This document shows, piece by piece, positions 55,529-64,000 of a stretch of 64,000 nt of DNA. The notes under the pieces are model-generated. The model saw only the letters and a list, made by a program, of their open reading frames with translations, was not told where the DNA came from and made no database searches. Location of the stretch: NCBI GenBank assembly GCA_029593465.1, contig JAKTNK010000008.1:1-64000 (forward strand). The letters run 5' to 3'. The DNA is from Streptococcus suis. GTDB taxonomy: Bacteria; Bacillota; Bacilli; Lactobacillales; Streptococcaceae. The translations under genes and the position numbers were made by a program. The number at the start of each line of letters is the position of its first letter. Position 1 is the stretch's first letter.

Positions 55529-56467
55529 ATGCCTATAACCACTCATTCTCTACGTCTGATGGGCACTAAAATCGACCTTCTCATTGATAGTGCTAGACCT
55601 GAACCGCTCATCGACGACTGTGTGGCATTACTTCACCAGTACAACAAGCGTTTCAGTGCCAATGATGATACTTCCGAACTCATGGCTATCAATCAGAATG
55701 CTGGGATTAAGCCTGTTAAAGCTCATCCTGAACTACTGAATCTGATCGCCTTGGCAAAAACACATAGCCTCGACTCGCCAAGTCAGTTAAATATTGCCAT
55801 AGGTCCCTTGGTCAATGCTTGGCGCATCGGCTTTTCCGATGCTCATGTACCAGATGATGCCGTGATACAAGAGGCACTGCATCTAACCAATCCTAGAGAT
55901 ATTCGACTAGATTTAAAAAATCAAACGGTTTTTTTGACCAAAAAGGGCATGCGACTTGATTTAGGTGCTGTTGCTAAAGGTTATATCGCAGACCTTATAA
56001 TGGCTTACCTGAAATCGCAGTCAGTTAGTGCTGCAATGATAAATCTTGGAGGTAATGTTCTCGTTTATGGCCCCAATCGTAACCGTCCTGATCATAAATG
56101 GTACATTGGAATACAAAACCCTGAATTAAAGCGCGGGCAAAATATCGGAATTGTCAAAATTACCAATCAGTCTGTTGTCACATCTGGCATTTATGAACGA
56201 AAACTCAGTCACAATGGTAAGACCTACCATCATCTTCTGAGCCCCAAAACAGGCTACCCAATGGACACTGATATGCTCAGCCTAACCATCGTATCTGATT
56301 TATCCGTTGATTGTGAACTTTGGACAACGCGTCTCTTTGGCCTTTCCGTGCTTGAGGCTATGATGATGATTGATAAAACACCCCATATTGAAGGTATTAT
56401 CATCACAGCAGACCATCGGATCGTCCTTTCAGAAGGACTAAAAGAAGCCTTCCAAAGAGTCTATTAA
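55529..56467 (+). CDS. ApbE-family FMN transferase
   Basis: ApbE enzymes transfer FMN from FAD onto a Thr of flavoproteins. Family blocks: RFSANDDTSELMAIN near the N-terminus, the metal-binding RLDLGAVAKGYIADLI, INLGGNVLVYG, and SGIYERKLSHNGKTYHHLLSPKTGYP. 312 aa. There is no lipobox or signal peptide, so unlike most ApbE proteins it looks cytoplasmic. No flavinylated acceptor (NqrC/RnfG, FMN-binding domain) is in the window. It may act on a fumarate-reductase-like protein elsewhere. Co-transcribed with the tautomerase, and closed by a terminator. Confidence 0.88.
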   Translation: MPITTHSLRLMGTKIDLLIDSARPEPLIDDCVALLHQYNKRFSANDDTSELMAINQNAGIKPVKAHPELLNLIALAKTHSLDSPSQLNIAIGPLVNAWRIGFSDAHVPDDAVIQEALHLTNPRDIRLDLKNQTVFLTKKGMRLDLGAVAKGYIADLIMAYLKSQSVSAAMINLGGNVLVYGPNRNRPDHKWYIGIQNPELKRGQNIGIVKITNQSVVTSGIYERKLSHNGKTYHHLLSPKTGYPMDTDMLSLTIVSDLSVDCELWTTRLFGLSVLEAMMMIDKTPHIEGIIITADHRIVLSEGLKEAFQRVY

Positions 56468-56477
56468 CCTCAAATTG

Positions 56478-56510
56478 AAAAAGCCTGAGAGAGCGTTTCT
56501 CAGGCTTTTT
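56478..56510 (+). terminator. apbE terminator
   Basis: AAAAAGCCTGAGA (56478-56490) pairs with TCTCAGGCTTTTT (56498-56510). Confidence 0.9.
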
Positions 56511-56534
56511 AATCTAACTTCTAGCTATCAATGC

Positions 56535-56873
56535 TTACATAATTTGTTCAAAATGCAGGTGTACAATAATTTTGTCATCATAGCCATTGCGTTCCAAATC
56601 TCTTTGTAAACGGTATGAAATGTAATGCTCGGCAATATTGATATAGCCAGCATCCATCAGACGATTTTCAACTAAAGATTGAATCATATTGATGGTTGGT
56701 CTTTCAACCTGTGCTTCCTCTAAATCGAGAACCACTTTTTTAGTCACTTGAGCTAGGTTAGAGCGCCAAGTATCATCAATCACATAAACCGTCTGTGCAG
56801 CTTTTAGAATAGCTTGGTAAATTTTTTCAGGATTAAAAGCAGCTACTTGTCCATCTCGTTTAATAATTTGCAT
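56535..56873 (-). CDS. stand-alone ATP-cone domain protein
   Basis: A 112-aa protein that is an ATP-cone and little else: IIKRDGQVAAFNPEKIYQAI at the N-terminus, VTKKVV, then IQSLVENRLMDAGYINIAEHYISYR. ATP-cones normally sit at the N-terminus of ribonucleotide reductases or in NrdR, where they sense ATP/dATP. The frame is complete with a ribosome site (AAGGAG) and a normal stop, and no reductase follows, so it is not a recent truncation of nrdD in this place. It could be an old fragment kept as a nucleotide-binding regulator. No function assigned. Confidence 0.75.
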   Translation of the reverse strand: MQIIKRDGQVAAFNPEKIYQAILKAAQTVYVIDDTWRSNLAQVTKKVVLDLEEAQVERPTINMIQSLVENRLMDAGYINIAEHYISYRLQRDLERNGYDDKIIVHLHFEQIM

Positions 56874-56970
56874 AAGAAGGCTCCTTTCTATGCGTTTTCA
56901 TTGCTTACATTTATTATGCAAGGGATTTCATCTTTTGTCAAGTTAAATTCTTTTTTCGTTAATACAAACT

Positions 56971-57000
56971 AAAAAGGAGGATCTTCAAAGACCTCCTTTT
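56971..57000 (-). terminator. nox terminator
   Basis: Minus strand AAAAGGAGG and CCTCCTTTTT around an 11-base loop, ending in a T-run. Confidence 0.8.
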
Positions 57001-57011
57001 ATGATGACAAC

Positions 57012-58379
57012 TTATTCTGCTCCTAAAGCAGCCATTGTGATGTAATTATATGGTTTGTTAAAGTGTGGCAAGAAGAAGATATCCATAAGAGAAAGCTCTT
57101 CGATAGTCACGTGTTTCATAATCGCAAGTGAGAACATGTGAATTCCCATGGACATATCTTCGCGTGACACCATTTGGCAACCAAGGACAACACGGGTATC
57201 TTTATCGTAAACGATTTTAATAGCCACATCGTGGTTGTTGTGTTTAATAAACTCAGGCTTTTGTTTATCATTAAATGATGCTACTGCAGCGTTAAAGCCA
57301 GCTTCTTTGGCACGTTCTTCTGTCAAACCAGTTGAAACCATGTTAAGACCAAAGATTGAGATACCATTGGAACCTTGAACGCCAACACCTTCAAGATCAT
57401 GTCCTGCAAGGTTATGAGCTGCAACAATACCAGTACGAACAGCGTTTGATGCAAGTGCAATGTAGCTGATATCATCACGTGCGTTATCGTAGATTGTTGC
57501 GCAATCACCGATAGCATAAACGTCCTTCATGCTGGTTTCTTGTCTTTTATCAACAATCCAAGCACCATTGCGGAAAGTTTCTAATTCGCCGTTTCCTAAG
57601 GCAGTGTTGGGACGGAAACCAACACACATGATAACCATGTCAACATCGAACGTTTCTTTATCAGTAACCAGACGTTCTACTTTTCCATCACCTTCAACCG
57701 CTTGAACCGCTTGACCAAGAGCTAGTTTAACACCGTTTTCTTCAAGGTTGCGATTCATCATTTCAGTGAAGTCACGATCATAGTAAGCTCCCATAACCGT
57801 ATCAGCAATATCGACAAGGACAACTTCTTTACCTTTGCGTTTGAAGCTTTCAGCCAACTCAACACCGATATAACCACCACCAACAACTGCTACACGGTTA
57901 ATACCTGGTTTCTCCAATTTGTTAATAACGTCTTCAGCATTCTGATAAAGTTTAACAAATTGAAGGTTTTCAAGGGTGGCTTCAAAATCTGTTGAACCTT
58001 CTTTGATCTCAACCCCTTTGATTGGTGGAATGATGGGTTGTGAACCAGTCGCTAAGAGCAATTTATCGTATGATTCCACATGCTCTTTACCATCAACGAT
58101 AGCGGTTACTTCTTTCTTAGCAAAGTCAATGTGTTTGACAGGTGACTCCATATAAACAGTCGCACCCATGCTCTCTAACTCTTCCTTGTTAGAGTAGAAA
58201 AGACCTTCTGGACCATCGATTTGCTCACCAATCCAAAGTGCCATACCACATCCCAAAAAAGAAATATTTGAGTTTTGGTCAAATGTCACAATGTCATTTT
58301 CAGAACCATAGTTCGACAACAAGGTTTTAATAGCGGCTGTACCAGCGTGGTTTGTACCCACAACAACGATTTTACTCAT
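57012..58379 (-). CDS. nox: water-forming NADH oxidase
   Basis: Four-electron reduction of O2 to water with NADH, regenerating NAD+ and removing oxygen. FAD-binding [16 protein letters not shown], redox-active Cys44 in [15 protein letters not shown]-binding [14 protein letters not shown], and the C-terminal dimerisation domain are present. 455 aa. The single Cys identifies the Nox-2/peroxidase subgroup. Monocistronic with its own promoter and terminator. Together with ldh it balances NADH. Confidence 0.96.
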   Translation of the reverse strand: MSKIVVVGTNHAGTAAIKTLLSNYGSENDIVTFDQNSNISFLGCGMALWIGEQIDGPEGLFYSNKEELESMGATVYMESPVKHIDFAKKEVTAIVDGKEHVESYDKLLLATGSQPIIPPIKGVEIKEGSTDFEATLENLQFVKLYQNAEDVINKLEKPGINRVAVVGGGYIGVELAESFKRKGKEVVLVDIADTVMGAYYDRDFTEMMNRNLEENGVKLALGQAVQAVEGDGKVERLVTDKETFDVDMVIMCVGFRPNTALGNGELETFRNGAWIVDKRQETSMKDVYAIGDCATIYDNARDDISYIALASNAVRTGIVAAHNLAGHDLEGVGVQGSNGISIFGLNMVSTGLTEERAKEAGFNAAVASFNDKQKPEFIKHNNHDVAIKIVYDKDTRVVLGCQMVSREDMSMGIHMFSLAIMKHVTIEELSLMDIFFLPHFNKPYNYITMAALGAE

Positions 58380-58408
58380 CGCAATATCTCCAATTCTTCT
58401 TTTTTAAA

Positions 58409-58437
58409 AGTATAACACAAAGAAATAGCGCTTCCAA
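58409..58437 (-). promoter_or_regulatory. nox promoter
   Basis: Minus strand TTGGAA (58437-58432), 17-base spacer, TATACT (58414-58409) with TG one base before it. Confidence 0.65.
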
Positions 58438-58500
58438 CTTTTTTGCTCATAAAATCACAAATATTTTCAGCCAATAATCCTTTTCTTAACAGACAAAATT

Positions 58501-58531
58501 AAAAGAGAGAAAAGCGATATTCCTCTCTTTA
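58501..58531 (-). terminator. terminator of the nucleoside uptake operon
   Basis: Minus strand AAAGAGAG and CTCTCTTTT around a 13-base loop. It follows the last permease gene. Confidence 0.6.
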
Positions 58532-58538
58532 TCAGATA

Positions 58539-59495
58539 TTATTTAGACTTGATATAATTTTTACCGCCAGCCTTAGGTCCAACAGCTTGTCCAAAGAAGG
58601 CTGCTAGAACAATGATGGTTAAGACGTAAGGGGCAATTTGCAAGTAAACTGTTGGGATTTTTGATAAAAGAGGCAATTGATTTCCGATAACTGCCAGACT
58701 TTGTGAGACACCAAAGAAAAGACTCGATAGCATAGCTCCCACAGGATTCCATTTCCCGAAAATCATGGCTGCCAAGGCGATAAAGCCTGGTCCTAAAACG
58801 GTTGTTGCCGAGAAATTAACGGATATTGACTGAGCATATACTGCTCCTCCCATACCCCCAAGAAATCCAGAAATCATGACACCGTAATATCTCATACGAT
58901 AGACATTAATGCCTAGAGTGTCAGCCGCTTGTGGATGTTCCCCCACAGAACGTAAACGAAGACCAAACTTGGTTTTATAAAGAATATACCAAGAAAGGAA
59001 GGAAATGAGAATGGCTACATAAGCTACTAAACTAGTACCCTTGAAGAAAATATCTCCAATGACTGGAATGTTTGATAGCACTGGGAAGTCAAACTTTCCA
59101 AATGCTTCGGAAATACTATCTGTCTGTCCCTTACCATATAGCACTTTTACCAAGAAGACCGCAAGAGCAGGCGCCATCAAGTTCAAGACAGTACCACTGA
59201 CGATATGATCTGCTCGGAAGTGAATCGTTGCAACGGCATGAATCAATGAAAATAATAGACCTACAACACCACCAACTAGGGTTGCAATCCAAGGAGTAGC
59301 ATCGCCCAAAACAGGTGCAAAGCTAAGGTTGAAGACAATCCCTGCGAAAGCCCCCATGACCATTATCCCTTCAAGACCGACGTTGACAATTCCTGAACGT
59401 TCTGAGAATGTTCCACCGATACTTGTCAAAATGAGAGGGGTAGCATAAATAAGCATTGAACTAACCAATAAGGCTAAAATTGTTATCAAACTCAC
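58539..59495 (-). CDS. nupQ: nucleoside ABC importer permease (NupQ)
   Basis: A 318-aa BPD_transp_2-family permease with about eight to nine helices. The block LRLRSVGEHPQAADTLGINVYRMRYYGVMISG is the EAA-like cytoplasmic loop of this family. It follows nupP with a 2-base gap and completes the BmpA-NupOPQ importer, which takes up purine and pyrimidine nucleosides in lactococci and streptococci. Confidence 0.92.
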   Translation of the reverse strand: MSLITILALLVSSMLIYATPLILTSIGGTFSERSGIVNVGLEGIMVMGAFAGIVFNLSFAPVLGDATPWIATLVGGVVGLLFSLIHAVATIHFRADHIVSGTVLNLMAPALAVFLVKVLYGKGQTDSISEAFGKFDFPVLSNIPVIGDIFFKGTSLVAYVAILISFLSWYILYKTKFGLRLRSVGEHPQAADTLGINVYRMRYYGVMISGFLGGMGGAVYAQSISVNFSATTVLGPGFIALAAMIFGKWNPVGAMLSSLFFGVSQSLAVIGNQLPLLSKIPTVYLQIAPYVLTIIVLAAFFGQAVGPKAGGKNYIKSK

Positions 59496-59497
59496 GA

Positions 59498-60559
59498 TTA
59501 GTTACCACCTTTCACTTGTTTTTTAGTTTTGACAAACCGTTCAATTAAATAATGAACTCCAACAAAGAAAATAATCGAAGCTGTTACCACTTTAACCAAC
59601 TCTGGTGGAATGCCTGCAATATTCATACCAGGTGCACCAACATTAAGCACTGCAAATAAGAAAGCCGCAAAAATAACTCCGATTGGGTTATTGGCTGCTA
59701 GCAGGCTAACCGCCATACCATCAAAACCAATTGCTAGTGAAGAACTTTGAACGTAAACATTTTCGAATGTTCCCAATCCTTCAACAACACCCCCAAGACC
59801 AGCAAGAGCACCTGAAATAACCATAGATAGAATAATGGTTCGTTTGGCTGACATACCCGCATACTCACTAGCATGTGGATTCAATCCGACAGAGCGAATT
59901 TCAAAACCTAGTGTGGTTTTGTTTAATAAGAACCAAATAACAACAACGGCAATAAGGGCAAAAAAGATACCAATGTTCAAGCGTGAATTATCTGTTAGAG
60001 CACCTAACCAATGCGACTGATAGGTCGCATTTTGACTAACGTATATCGAAGAGTCTGTGGTTCGCATGATACTTTTTGAAAAGCCATGTTGGATAACAGC
60101 ATTACCAGTGAAAAGAATAATGTAGTTCATCATGATTGTTACGATAACTTCACTCGTGCCTAAAAAAGCTCGTAAAAATCCAGGAACTGCACCAACAATC
60201 CCACCAGCAATAGCCGCTATAAGAATCGTCATTACAATCATCAACGGACGAGGCATGTCAGGATGTGCTAAAGCAAACCATCCCGCAGAAATCCATCCAG
60301 CATAAGCCTGTCCAGGTAAACCAATGTTGAAAAATCCAGCCCGACTAGCCACAGTAAAGCCAAGTGCGATAAGGATGAGTGGACCCATAGCTCTTAGGAT
60401 TTCACCAATGTTTTTCACACTACCAAAAGCAATTTGAAACAAACCTTCATAGCCCCAGATTGGGTCATAGCCAAAAGCAAACATGGCAATCGCACCCAAA
60501 ATCAGTCCTAAGATAACTGAAATAATCGGAACGGCAATCTGTTGCATTTTTTTAGACAT
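59498..60559 (-). CDS. nupP: nucleoside ABC importer permease (NupP)
   Basis: A 353-aa BPD_transp_2-family permease. The loop LGFEIRSVGLNPHASEYAGMSAKRTIILSM contacts the ATPase. The start is the ATG at 60559, with GGAGG eight bases upstream; it overlaps nupO by 8 bases. Together with NupQ it forms the heterodimeric channel. Confidence 0.92.
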   Translation of the reverse strand: MSKKMQQIAVPIISVILGLILGAIAMFAFGYDPIWGYEGLFQIAFGSVKNIGEILRAMGPLILIALGFTVASRAGFFNIGLPGQAYAGWISAGWFALAHPDMPRPLMIVMTILIAAIAGGIVGAVPGFLRAFLGTSEVIVTIMMNYIILFTGNAVIQHGFSKSIMRTTDSSIYVSQNATYQSHWLGALTDNSRLNIGIFFALIAVVVIWFLLNKTTLGFEIRSVGLNPHASEYAGMSAKRTIILSMVISGALAGLGGVVEGLGTFENVYVQSSSLAIGFDGMAVSLLAANNPIGVIFAAFLFAVLNVGAPGMNIAGIPPELVKVVTASIIFFVGVHYLIERFVKTKKQVKGGN

Positions 60560-62084
60560 GACTTTCCTCCTTATCAACACTACCGCCAGCCATCAAAATA
60601 CCTAACTCTTGTTTATTGGTGTTTTCTGGCGACACAATACCTTGAATCTTACCATCGTGAATAACAGCAATACGATCGGATAAGTTAAGAATTTCATCTA
60701 ACTCAAAGCTGACAACTAGGACAGCTTTCCCATTATCACGTTCTGCTATTAGGCGTTTATGGATATACTCAATCGCTCCAACATCAAGTCCACGAGTTGG
60801 TTGACTAACGATTAGAAGGTCTGGATCACGATCTACTTCACGTGCAATAATAGCTTTTTGTTGATTTCCTCCAGAGAAGCCTTTGGCAGGTACCAGTTCA
60901 TTAGCACCTCTGACATCAAATTCAAGCATTAAGTCTTTAGCATATTCGTTAATCTTCGCATAGTTAAGAACACCATTTTTACTTAACGGTTCTTTATAGT
61001 AAGTTTGAAGCGCCATGTTTTCAGCCAGAGTTAGGTCTAATACCAGACCATCACGATGGCGATCTTCTGGAACGTGACCAACACTTAACTCTGTAATTTT
61101 ACGGGAAGATAATTTGGTGACATCATGACCTTTGATAGTAATGTGACCTGACTTCACTTTACGTAAGCCCGTAATCGCTTGAATTAACTCACTTTGTCCA
61201 TTACCATCAATACCTGCGATTCCTACGATTTCCCCCGAACGAACCTCTAAAGAGAGATTTTTAACAGCGGGGACACCACGATTTTCATTAACGACTAAAT
61301 TGTCAATCGAAAGGATAACGTCTCCTGGCTTAGATGGCTCTTTTTCAGTTTTGAACGATACTGAACGCCCAACCATCATCTCAGCTAATTCCTGCGATGT
61401 CGCATCTCCGACTTCAACCGTTTCAATACTCTTACCACGACGAATAACAGTGACTCGATCTGCAACAGCTCGAATTTCGTCTAATTTATGGGTGATTAAA
61501 ATAATAGACTTGCCTTCCTGAGTGAGGTTTTTCATAATGACCATCAACTCAGCGATTTCGGCTGGTGTCAGTACTGCTGTAGGTTCGTCAAAGATGAGAA
61601 TATCGGCACCACGATATAAGGTTTTCAGGATTTCGACACGTTGTTGTGCCCCCACAGAAATATCTGCCACTTTGGCCTTGGGATCAATCGCTAAACCATA
61701 TTTTTCGGAAAGCTCAAGAATTTCTTGTTGCGCTTTCTTCATATCGAGTGACATCCCTTGGGTGATTTCATTTCCTAAGATAATATTTTCAGCCACAGTA
61801 AACGCTTCAACCAACATAAAGTGCTGGTGAACCATTCCGATTCCTAAGCGTGAAGATTTAGATGGGGAGTCGATAGCGACGACTTGGCCATTAACAGCAA
61901 TCTCACCACTTGTTGGTTCCAACAGTCCTGCCAACATATTCATCAAGGTTGACTTTCCTGCTCCGTTTTCCCCAAGTAGGGCATGAATTTCGCCTTTTTG
62001 CAAATTCAAATTTATCTTATCATTTGCAACAAAATCACCAAAAATTTTGGTAATTTCTCTCATTTCAATGACATTTTGTGCCAT
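60552..62084 (-). CDS. nupO: nucleoside ABC importer ATPase (NupO), double NBD
   Basis: A 510-aa protein with two ATPase domains of the RbsA/sugar-type. The first carries Walker A GENGAGKST and Walker B ILIFDEPTAVLTP; the second has a degenerate Walker A (GIDGNGQSE), the signature FSGGNQQK and LLIVSQPTRGLD. Its Walker B ends in Gln instead of Glu, so only the first site is fully canonical. It follows bmpA after a 123-base gap that contains two hairpins. Confidence 0.93.
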   Translation of the reverse strand: MAQNVIEMREITKIFGDFVANDKINLNLQKGEIHALLGENGAGKSTLMNMLAGLLEPTSGEIAVNGQVVAIDSPSKSSRLGIGMVHQHFMLVEAFTVAENIILGNEITQGMSLDMKKAQQEILELSEKYGLAIDPKAKVADISVGAQQRVEILKTLYRGADILIFDEPTAVLTPAEIAELMVIMKNLTQEGKSIILITHKLDEIRAVADRVTVIRRGKSIETVEVGDATSQELAEMMVGRSVSFKTEKEPSKPGDVILSIDNLVVNENRGVPAVKNLSLEVRSGEIVGIAGIDGNGQSELIQAITGLRKVKSGHITIKGHDVTKLSSRKITELSVGHVPEDRHRDGLVLDLTLAENMALQTYYKEPLSKNGVLNYAKINEYAKDLMLEFDVRGANELVPAKGFSGGNQQKAIIAREVDRDPDLLIVSQPTRGLDVGAIEYIHKRLIAERDNGKAVLVVSFELDEILNLSDRIAVIHDGKIQGIVSPENTNKQELGILMAGGSVDKEESHV

Positions 62085-62147
62085 AAGGAGTTCCTTTCAA
62101 TGGGAGTTATATTTCACTAAAATCCACCAAATACAGTGATGGACTTT

Positions 62148-62196
62148 ACTGAGATATAAAATCTCAGTCCAAAAAAGGCGACCGACCAAGGTCGCC
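62148..62196 (-). terminator. intercistronic hairpins between bmpA and nupO
   Basis: On the minus strand the first hairpin GGCGACC / GGTCGCC (62177-62196) ends in TTTTTT like a terminator; a second, ACTGAGAT / ATCTCAGT (62148-62168), follows. They should lower nupOPQ transcription relative to bmpA. Confidence 0.75.
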
Positions 62197-62207
62197 CTTC
62201 TCATAGG

Positions 62208-63257
62208 TTATTTGCTAGGCACTTTAATTTCACCTGATTTGATTTTTTCTTTAGCTGTTTCAATTTCTTTGACAGTTTCTTTATCAACGTTTGTTGTAGC
62301 AATATCTACACCACCGTCTTTAAGGCCGTAAACAGTCACTTTTCCTCCAGGGAATTTATCATCTTGAGTTTCTGTTGAGATGAGTTCTACTGTCTTACCA
62401 ACTTCTTTCAATGTTGATGCTAAAACAAAGTTAGATTTTTCACCATCTTTAGAGGTATAGTTTCCTTCATCTTTCTGGTCACGGTCCACACCGATAACCC
62501 AAACTTTATCTGCTGCATTTTTGCCTTCGTTAAGTGATTTTGCTTCACTGAAGACACCTACACCTGTTCCACCTGCTACTTGATAAACAATATCGGCACC
62601 ACTTGCGTACTGAGCTGCTGCGATTGTCTTACCTTTAGCAGCATCACCAAATGAACCAGCGTAGTCAACCTTAATTTCGATAGTATCATCAACTGATTTT
62701 ACCCCTGCTTCGAAACCTTTCTCAAAACGGGTAATAACTTCAGATTCCATACCACCGACGAAACCAACTTTTTTAGTCTTAGTTGTTTTTGCTGCTGCAA
62801 TACCTGCAAGGTAGGCTGCTTCATTATCAGCGAATGTTGCGCTGGCAACATTTGACTTATCTTTAATCACATCGTCAATGATAACGAAGTTAGTGCCCTC
62901 ATTATCTTGAGCTGCTTTTTCCACGGCATCATGTAGGGCAAATCCAATACCAAAAACAAGTTTATAGCCGCTTGAGATAGCAGTATCTAAGTTATTAGCG
63001 TAATCAGATTCACTAGTTGATTGGAAGTAATCAAATCCTTGTCCTTTTTTCAAGTCATTTTTCTTACCCCAAGCTTGAAGACCTTCCCAAGCGGACTGGT
63101 TAAATGATTTATCATCAACCCCACCAGTATCCGTTACCATAGCAACTTTGAGTCCTGCATCGTCACTTGTTGATTTAGAAGCACCACGATTTCCACAAGC
63201 AGCAAGTGATAGAACAGCTACTGAAGCTAGACCAATACCGACAATCTTTTTGTTCAT
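62208..63257 (-). CDS. bmpA: nucleoside-binding lipoprotein (BmpA/NupN)
   Basis: Lipid-anchored binding protein of the nucleoside importer, homologous to PnrA/BmpA. Lipobox SLAACG, then LKVAMVTDTGGVDDKSFNQSAWEG, and VVAGGTGVGVFSEAK (QVAGGTGVGV). 349 aa from the ATG at 63257, with AGGAGGG upstream; earlier in-frame starts lack it. It is 73 bases after cdd, so the run deoC-cdd-bmpA-nupOPQ links uptake and catabolism of nucleosides. Confidence 0.93.
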   Translation of the reverse strand: MNKKIVGIGLASVAVLSLAACGNRGASKSTSDDAGLKVAMVTDTGGVDDKSFNQSAWEGLQAWGKKNDLKKGQGFDYFQSTSESDYANNLDTAISSGYKLVFGIGFALHDAVEKAAQDNEGTNFVIIDDVIKDKSNVASATFADNEAAYLAGIAAAKTTKTKKVGFVGGMESEVITRFEKGFEAGVKSVDDTIEIKVDYAGSFGDAAKGKTIAAAQYASGADIVYQVAGGTGVGVFSEAKSLNEGKNAADKVWVIGVDRDQKDEGNYTSKDGEKSNFVLASTLKEVGKTVELISTETQDDKFPGGKVTVYGLKDGGVDIATTNVDKETVKEIETAKEKIKSGEIKVPSK

Positions 63258-63330
63258 CTTAATGAACCCTCCTAAAAAATATTGCAACTAGGTTGCGAGC
63301 TAATAACCAAAAAGGTTAACAACAAACAGA

Positions 63331-63720
63331 TTATTCAAAATCTGTGAAAGAGTATGGAAGTAACTCTTCGACCGTCATCTCGACCGTCTTACCATTTTGC
63401 GCGATTAGAATAACTTTGGAGCTAGGTTCGAAAAACTCGACCATAACTTGCCTACAAGCTCCACACGGTGAAACAGGCTCTTTTGTCGCCCCGTACACAG
63501 CAATCGATGATAGTTCTCGATAACCTTCTGATACAGCTTTAAAAATAGCTGTCCGTTCTCCGCAATTGCACAAACCATAGCTTATATTTTCAATATTACA
63601 GCCTTGAAAGACTTCACCTGTCTTGGTTAAGACAGCCGCTCCTATTGGAAATTTTGAGTAAGGAACATAGGCTTTTTTACTAGCTTCTTTTGCTAAAGCA
63701 ACCAACTCAGTAGTTTCCAT
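63331..63720 (-). CDS. cdd: cytidine deaminase
   Basis: Deaminates cytidine and deoxycytidine to (deoxy)uridine. Zinc-site [21 protein letters not shown] (substrate Glu and first Cys region) and [12 protein letters not shown] with the Cys pair. 129 aa from the ATG at 63720, with AAAGGAG upstream; a longer start at 63741 lies before that site. It overlaps deoC by 14 bases. Confidence 0.94.
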   Translation of the reverse strand: METTELVALAKEASKKAYVPYSKFPIGAAVLTKTGEVFQGCNIENISYGLCNCGERTAIFKAVSEGYRELSSIAVYGATKEPVSPCGACRQVMVEFFEPSSKVILIAQNGKTVEMTVEELLPYSFTDFE

Positions 63721-64000
63721 CACTAGACTCTCCTTTAACAATCGCTACCCCAGAAGAGGTTCCAATACGGTTAGCTCCCGCTTCTACCAATTGTTTAACA
63801 TCCTCAAGACTACGAGCTCCACCTGACGCTTTCACACCAAGGTCTGAACCAACTGTTTGACGCATGAGAGCAACATCTGAGACCGTAGCTCCTCCTGTCG
63901 AAAATCCTGTAGAAGTCTTGACAAAATCTGCTCCCGCTGCCATAGCTGCTTTACAGGCTTTTATTTTTTCATCATCTGTGAGTAAGCACGTTTCAATAAT
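63707..64000 (-). CDS. deoC: deoxyribose-phosphate aldolase, C-terminal part
   Basis: Cleaves deoxyribose-5-phosphate to glyceraldehyde-3-phosphate and acetaldehyde. The visible 97 codons end ...SDGNY; the frame continues to the window edge ([19 protein letters not shown]), so it is cut, not truncated. Schiff-base Lys in FVKTSTGFS and the phosphate-binding VKASGGAR block are visible. First gene seen of the nucleoside salvage run. Confidence 0.93.
   Translation of the reverse strand: MIETCLLTDDEKIKACKAAMAAGADFVKTSTGFSTGGATVSDVALMRQTVGSDLGVKASGGARSLEDVKQLVEAGANRIGTSSGVAIVKGESSDGNY

Noticed and set aside
56874-56910. CcpA site upstream of the ATP-cone gene
   Set aside because: A TGAAAACGC-like stretch on the minus strand deviates from the consensus at key positions.

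Overview
The window comes from a low-GC Gram-positive coccus, almost certainly a pyogenic-group Streptococcus (the S. pyogenes / dysgalactiae / canis / equi neighbourhood). The basis is the XerS recombinase with an adjacent streptococcal dif site, the srtA-gyrA / ldh neighbourhood, the asd RNA motif, separate coaB and coaC genes with a PanT-type transporter, and the tdk-prfA-prmC-tsaC-glyA order. The species cannot be fixed by reading alone.

Region by region. (1) 1-6.0 kb is accessory and decaying: an unassigned fragment, the 3' end of a nisin-like lantibiotic cluster (truncated lanT, lanC, nisI-like immunity lipoprotein), a sigma-factor-like gene, and a dead excisionase/integrase pair whose last open frame runs into a Rep_3-like tail. 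It looks like the end of a degraded integrative element inserted beside rbgA. (2) 6.1-15.1 kb is core genome on the + strand: rbgA, rnhB, ydcF, maa, dprA, topA, a D-2-hydroxyacid dehydrogenase and trmFO. (3) 15.3-21.1 kb holds a methionine-type lipoprotein, a PASTA-like protein and a Bce-type peptide-detoxification module in which response regulator and kinase have collapsed into one protein. (4) 21.1-22.4 kb is the replication terminus: xerS and difSL. Most genes left of it point right and most genes right of it point left, as expected when both replichores converge here.

(5) 22.5-32.5 kb, - strand: a CsbB/YfhO-type cell-envelope glycosylation pair, a split ThrE-type exporter, an HrtBA-like ABC exporter with a double operator, srtA and gyrA (GyrA carries Ile at residue 81). 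(6) 32.7-41.5 kb: ldh, then dapA-asd with the asd RNA, two tandem cardiolipin synthases, an acetyltransferase, and lplA with a GcvH-like lipoyl carrier. (7) 41.6-45.2 kb, + strand: coenzyme A genes coaB-coaC-panT, and pgmA. (8) 45.3-55.2 kb, - strand: a heterodimeric ABC exporter, a lysozyme-like protein, a nucleoid-associated protein, glyA and the translation genes tsaC-prmC-prfA, then tdk. (9) 55.2-64.0 kb: dmpI-apbE, a stand-alone ATP-cone, NADH oxidase, and the nucleoside salvage run deoC-cdd-bmpA-nupOPQ, with deoC cut by the window edge.

Functionally the window joins pyruvate/redox balancing (ldh, D-hydroxyacid dehydrogenase, nox), envelope maintenance (srtA, cls pair, CsbB/YfhO, Bce module) and translation/genome maintenance. 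The points most worth following are the RR-kinase chimera, the 24-bp palindromes placed directly after stop codons around the terminus, the asd RNA with a separate asd promoter, GyrA Ile81, and the nisin-like remnant with an intact immunity gene.
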